A stretch of DNA of 64,000 bases, from positions 75,431,561-75,495,560 of the forward strand of contig NC_088775.1 of assembly GCF_954871325.1 (NCBI RefSeq). The letters are read 5' to 3'. Under the pieces are notes generated by a model. The model was not told the DNA's origin. It made no database searches and saw only the letters and a program-made list of their open reading frames with translations. Shown here piece after piece: positions 61,802 to 64,000 of this stretch. This DNA is from Gordionus sp. m RMFG-2023. Taxonomy: Eukaryota > Nematomorpha > Gordioida > Chordodea > Parachordodidae. The translations under genes were made by a program, and so were the position numbers. Positions within the stretch are counted from its first letter, which is position 1. Every line of letters begins with the position of its first letter.

Positions 61802-63961
61802 TTATGACAAAAAATGGAAATGTAATTCTTTAAATATTTGAGCAAGTTCATATATTGATTCCAAAATTTGACTTCTGTCTAATACTTCGTCTCTTTTAGG
61901 TTGTTTCTCTGAATCGCTGTCCATGCCAATATTTTGAGTCAAAGACTTAGGATTTTCTGCAGGTCCACCTTGGCCAGTAGATATAATTTTTGAATCAGAT
62001 TGTTCATTTTGGTTGATACTTTTATTCATATAATTACTAAACTCAATTATATTTGTTTTCAAATTTATGGTAGCAATCATCAAGTTTTTCCATAAAATAG
62101 AAAAACGTTCAGCTAGTGAGAGACCTAGTTTTACGCTTTGAGAGGGGCTATTATTTAGTGAATCTAAATCCTCTCGATTCTTAGATAGGAGATTCAATTC
62201 TTCTAAAAAGGAATGGTAATGTTCGATCGTAACCGTTTGAAGAGTGGCACTTATTTCGTTAGCATCATTATTTAACCGATCTAGGAAACTCTCGATAGTT
62301 TCGTAGTTATATTCGCATGACGTTTCGATAGGTAACTCTTTATCAATTATTAATACAATGGATTTGAGGCGTCTAGACATATCTGACACAAATTTCGCCA
62401 AAGTTTTTTTGTGCATGGTAACAGGGACATTAGATTCATCAATTGAATGGCCTTGACAATTGGCCATTAGCATGTCGTTATTTAAAATAGGATTCGAAAT
62501 TAAAATTTCTTTATCTCTTGCATTAGAAAAGCTATGATCACGATCCAATTCAAGGTTGTATTTAGAAGTATCGGAAAGATTGTTTATCAAATGTACAATA
62601 ATATTGTACAAATTTTTCAGGTTGGCGTCCGTTTGTTTACGATAATCTTCAAATGCCATTTTTAAAGATTTGAGTTCTCTAACAGTAGGTAAGAGTAATT
62701 GATCTGTGTTATGGGAACTACTATTTGAATCTTTTACTATTTTCTCAAGTGCATACATCTGTGAGCTAAGGTTATGAATATTCTCCCAATCAGATTTGAG
62801 ATTACAAGGCAGGTCTACACTATCGTCAGGTGAATTGTCATTAGCTAATGAAGGTTTTTTATCGTTAACGTGTTCCAAAATTTTGAGTCCGTCCTTTTTA
62901 CACTCAGTATCCCGATTTTCGCTATTTTTATCTGATGGCTCATAGATTTTATCACTTTTAATTAAATTTTTGTAATACTTAAGGGATTCGTACCTCTCAT
63001 TGTATATAGCTGGCTGTCGTTTTACTAGCTCTTCCAAAATATTTTGGGTAAGTACTTTTAACTTCCATTCGGTTAGTCTGGCCAGTTTTTGCCTGCCCTG
63101 ATTGCGTTGGGTTGATAGTTGGGGGTTAATTGGGAGACATGTAGCATTGTGAGTTATATTAATTTCCGTGTCATCATTACAAGTGTAATTTAGTGAGAAA
63201 ATGTAATCTGTCTCCCTCCTTCTTATCTCTTCATAAACATCTTGCATTAGCTTGTAAAAAATTGAATCGTTAAGAACTGATAAAAATAATTTAACGTTAA
63301 TACAAAAGGCGTCTTTGGTGTGCTCGTCGTGATTCATAACATCTTTGAAATTATTTGTATCATGACTGGGTGAAATATTTTGAGGGATGCTACTAAACGA
63401 TGGTAAAGCACGGTATTGGTAAAGGGTATCAGTTAAGTGAAAATTTATTTCCTTTATTATTTCGGCCTTTAATTTATCAACCAAAATTCCATTGATTTCA
63501 TTATTATTAAAATCGTGATCAAATATGGGATCAGAATGGGCACCATAAAAGATGAGTATATAACATTGAAGTTGTTGATTTGCTTTTATAGCTTCTATTA
63601 ATGGGCATGTAAAATTTCGTTTTTCTTCATTAAATTCATATATAGTGTTAGGATCTGCTCCCAAAACCAAAAGCGCTATAGTGTCCTCTAAGCATGCTGT
63701 GCTGACAGTCTTAAGCAGGCTTGCATTTAAAAAATCGAAAACTTCTTTAGGGTTGCCATTTAAGGTAAGGGTATCAGGTTTGAGCTGGTCATCAAAATAG
63801 GTCATAAGTTGATACTTTGAGCGTATGTAATCTGATTTGATAGGCATAATAGGATCACTTGGAGTGGGTTTAGGTATTTGATAAGCCCTTTTGCTGGTGT
63901 TGCTTATTGTATATCCACCAATTTTATGGGTCAATTCATTTGTTTTATTGTGAGGAGCCAT
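61802..63961 (-). CDS. GIT-type ARF GTPase-activating scaffold protein (ArfGAP N-terminus beyond the window)
   Basis: GIT proteins join an ArfGAP domain to scaffolding regions that bind PIX and paxillin at focal adhesions and synapses. This 719-codon open stretch starts just after where ArfGAP should end: PTPSDPIMPIKSDYIRSKY (about 33-50) matches the GIT linker. Then come degenerate ankyrin repeats (about 75-165, LLVLGADPN), the first Spa2-homology repeat (about 223-255, MQDVYEEIRRRETDYIFS), the second (about 276-316, LPINPQLSTQRNQGRQKLAR), a helical coiled-coil-like stretch (about 425-465), and a C-terminal helical region (about 515-650) where GITs have the paxillin-binding FAT-like domain. 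The frame is open past the ATG at 63961 to the window edge, so that ATG need not be the start. No intron is present. GIT1/2 orthology is not resolved. Confidence 0.85.
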   Translation of the reverse strand: MAPHNKTNELTHKIGGYTISNTSKRAYQIPKPTPSDPIMPIKSDYIRSKYQLMTYFDDQLKPDTLTLNGNPKEVFDFLNASLLKTVSTACLEDTIALLVLGADPNTIYEFNEEKRNFTCPLIEAIKANQQLQCYILIFYGAHSDPIFDHDFNNNEINGILVDKLKAEIIKEINFHLTDTLYQYRALPSFSSIPQNISPSHDTNNFKDVMNHDEHTKDAFCINVKLFLSVLNDSIFYKLMQDVYEEIRRRETDYIFSLNYTCNDDTEINITHNATCLPINPQLSTQRNQGRQKLARLTEWKLKVLTQNILEELVKRQPAIYNERYESLKYYKNLIKSDKIYEPSDKNSENRDTECKKDGLKILEHVNDKKPSLANDNSPDDSVDLPCNLKSDWENIHNLSSQMYALEKIVKDSNSSSHNTDQLLLPTVRELKSLKMAFEDYRKQTDANLKNLYNIIVHLINNLSDTSKYNLELDRDHSFSNARDKEILISNPILNNDMLMANCQGHSIDESNVPVTMHKKTLAKFVSDMSRRLKSIVLIIDKELPIETSCEYNYETIESFLDRLNNDANEISATLQTVTIEHYHSFLEELNLLSKNREDLDSLNNSPSQSVKLGLSLAERFSILWKNLMIATINLKTNIIEFSNYMNKSINQNEQSDSKIISTGQGGPAENPKSLTQNIGMDSDSEKQPKRDEVLDRSQILESIYELAQIFKELHFHFLS

Positions 63962-64000
63962 GAATAATGGGTTAACTTTGAAAATTTTGAAAGGAGAATT

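Noticed and set aside
1-64000. tRNA, rRNA genes and CRISPR arrays
   Set aside because: No intact cloverleaf, rRNA-like stretch or spaced short palindromic repeats were seen; tandem arrays present are not spacer-separated.

Overview
This window is AT-rich DNA from an animal (metazoan) nuclear genome, most likely a small invertebrate. Four spliced or partial host genes can be recognised from exon-by-exon similarity: XPA (minus, 8297-14778, 3' end not found), a small FLYWCH-like zinc-finger gene (plus, 35047-35689), a complete 13-exon TRMT2A tRNA methyltransferase gene (plus, 38732-61282) and the body of a GIT-type ARF-GAP scaffold (minus, 61802-63961 and on past the window edge). Introns fall into two classes: tiny ones of 38-46 bp, and long ones of up to 11.3 kb filled with transposons. 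Tiny introns at the 5' end of genes followed by very large ones recall flatworms, but I do not assign a species.

Left third (1-15 kb): decayed copies of an uncharacterised transposase-like family at 1-1921 and 4510-5860, a long terminal-inverted-repeat element at 2168-4340 with a hAT miniature element inside one arm, hAT relics, and the XPA gene. XPA intron 1 carries a 2.1 kb hAT element with a perfect 8-bp target duplication.

Middle (15-32 kb): three Ty3/gypsy LTR elements. A (15061-25427, plus strand, old, broken) is interrupted by B (about 18708-24110, minus strand, unusual domain order). C (25792-32032, minus strand) is young: its two 203-bp LTRs look identical and are flanked by TTTTG. 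A and C both carry an extra small RRM-like reading frame between the 5' LTR and gag.

Right half (32-64 kb): a quiet AT-rich stretch, the FLYWCH gene with a triplicated exon-like block, a 0.9 kb tandem array, then TRMT2A. TRMT2A introns 1-4 are 38-46 bp. Intron 6 holds a 3.2 kb inverted repeat of old, virus-like sequence with unusual composition. Intron 7 holds an RTE-like LINE and a 4.7 kb Harbinger transposon converted into a near-perfect palindrome, itself apparently inside a hAT-like element. Intron 12 holds a hAT miniature element nested in another, both with 8-bp target duplications. TRMT2A and GIT are convergent, 519 bp apart.

All gene identities rest on remembered family sequences and on splice-phase consistency. 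No search was run.
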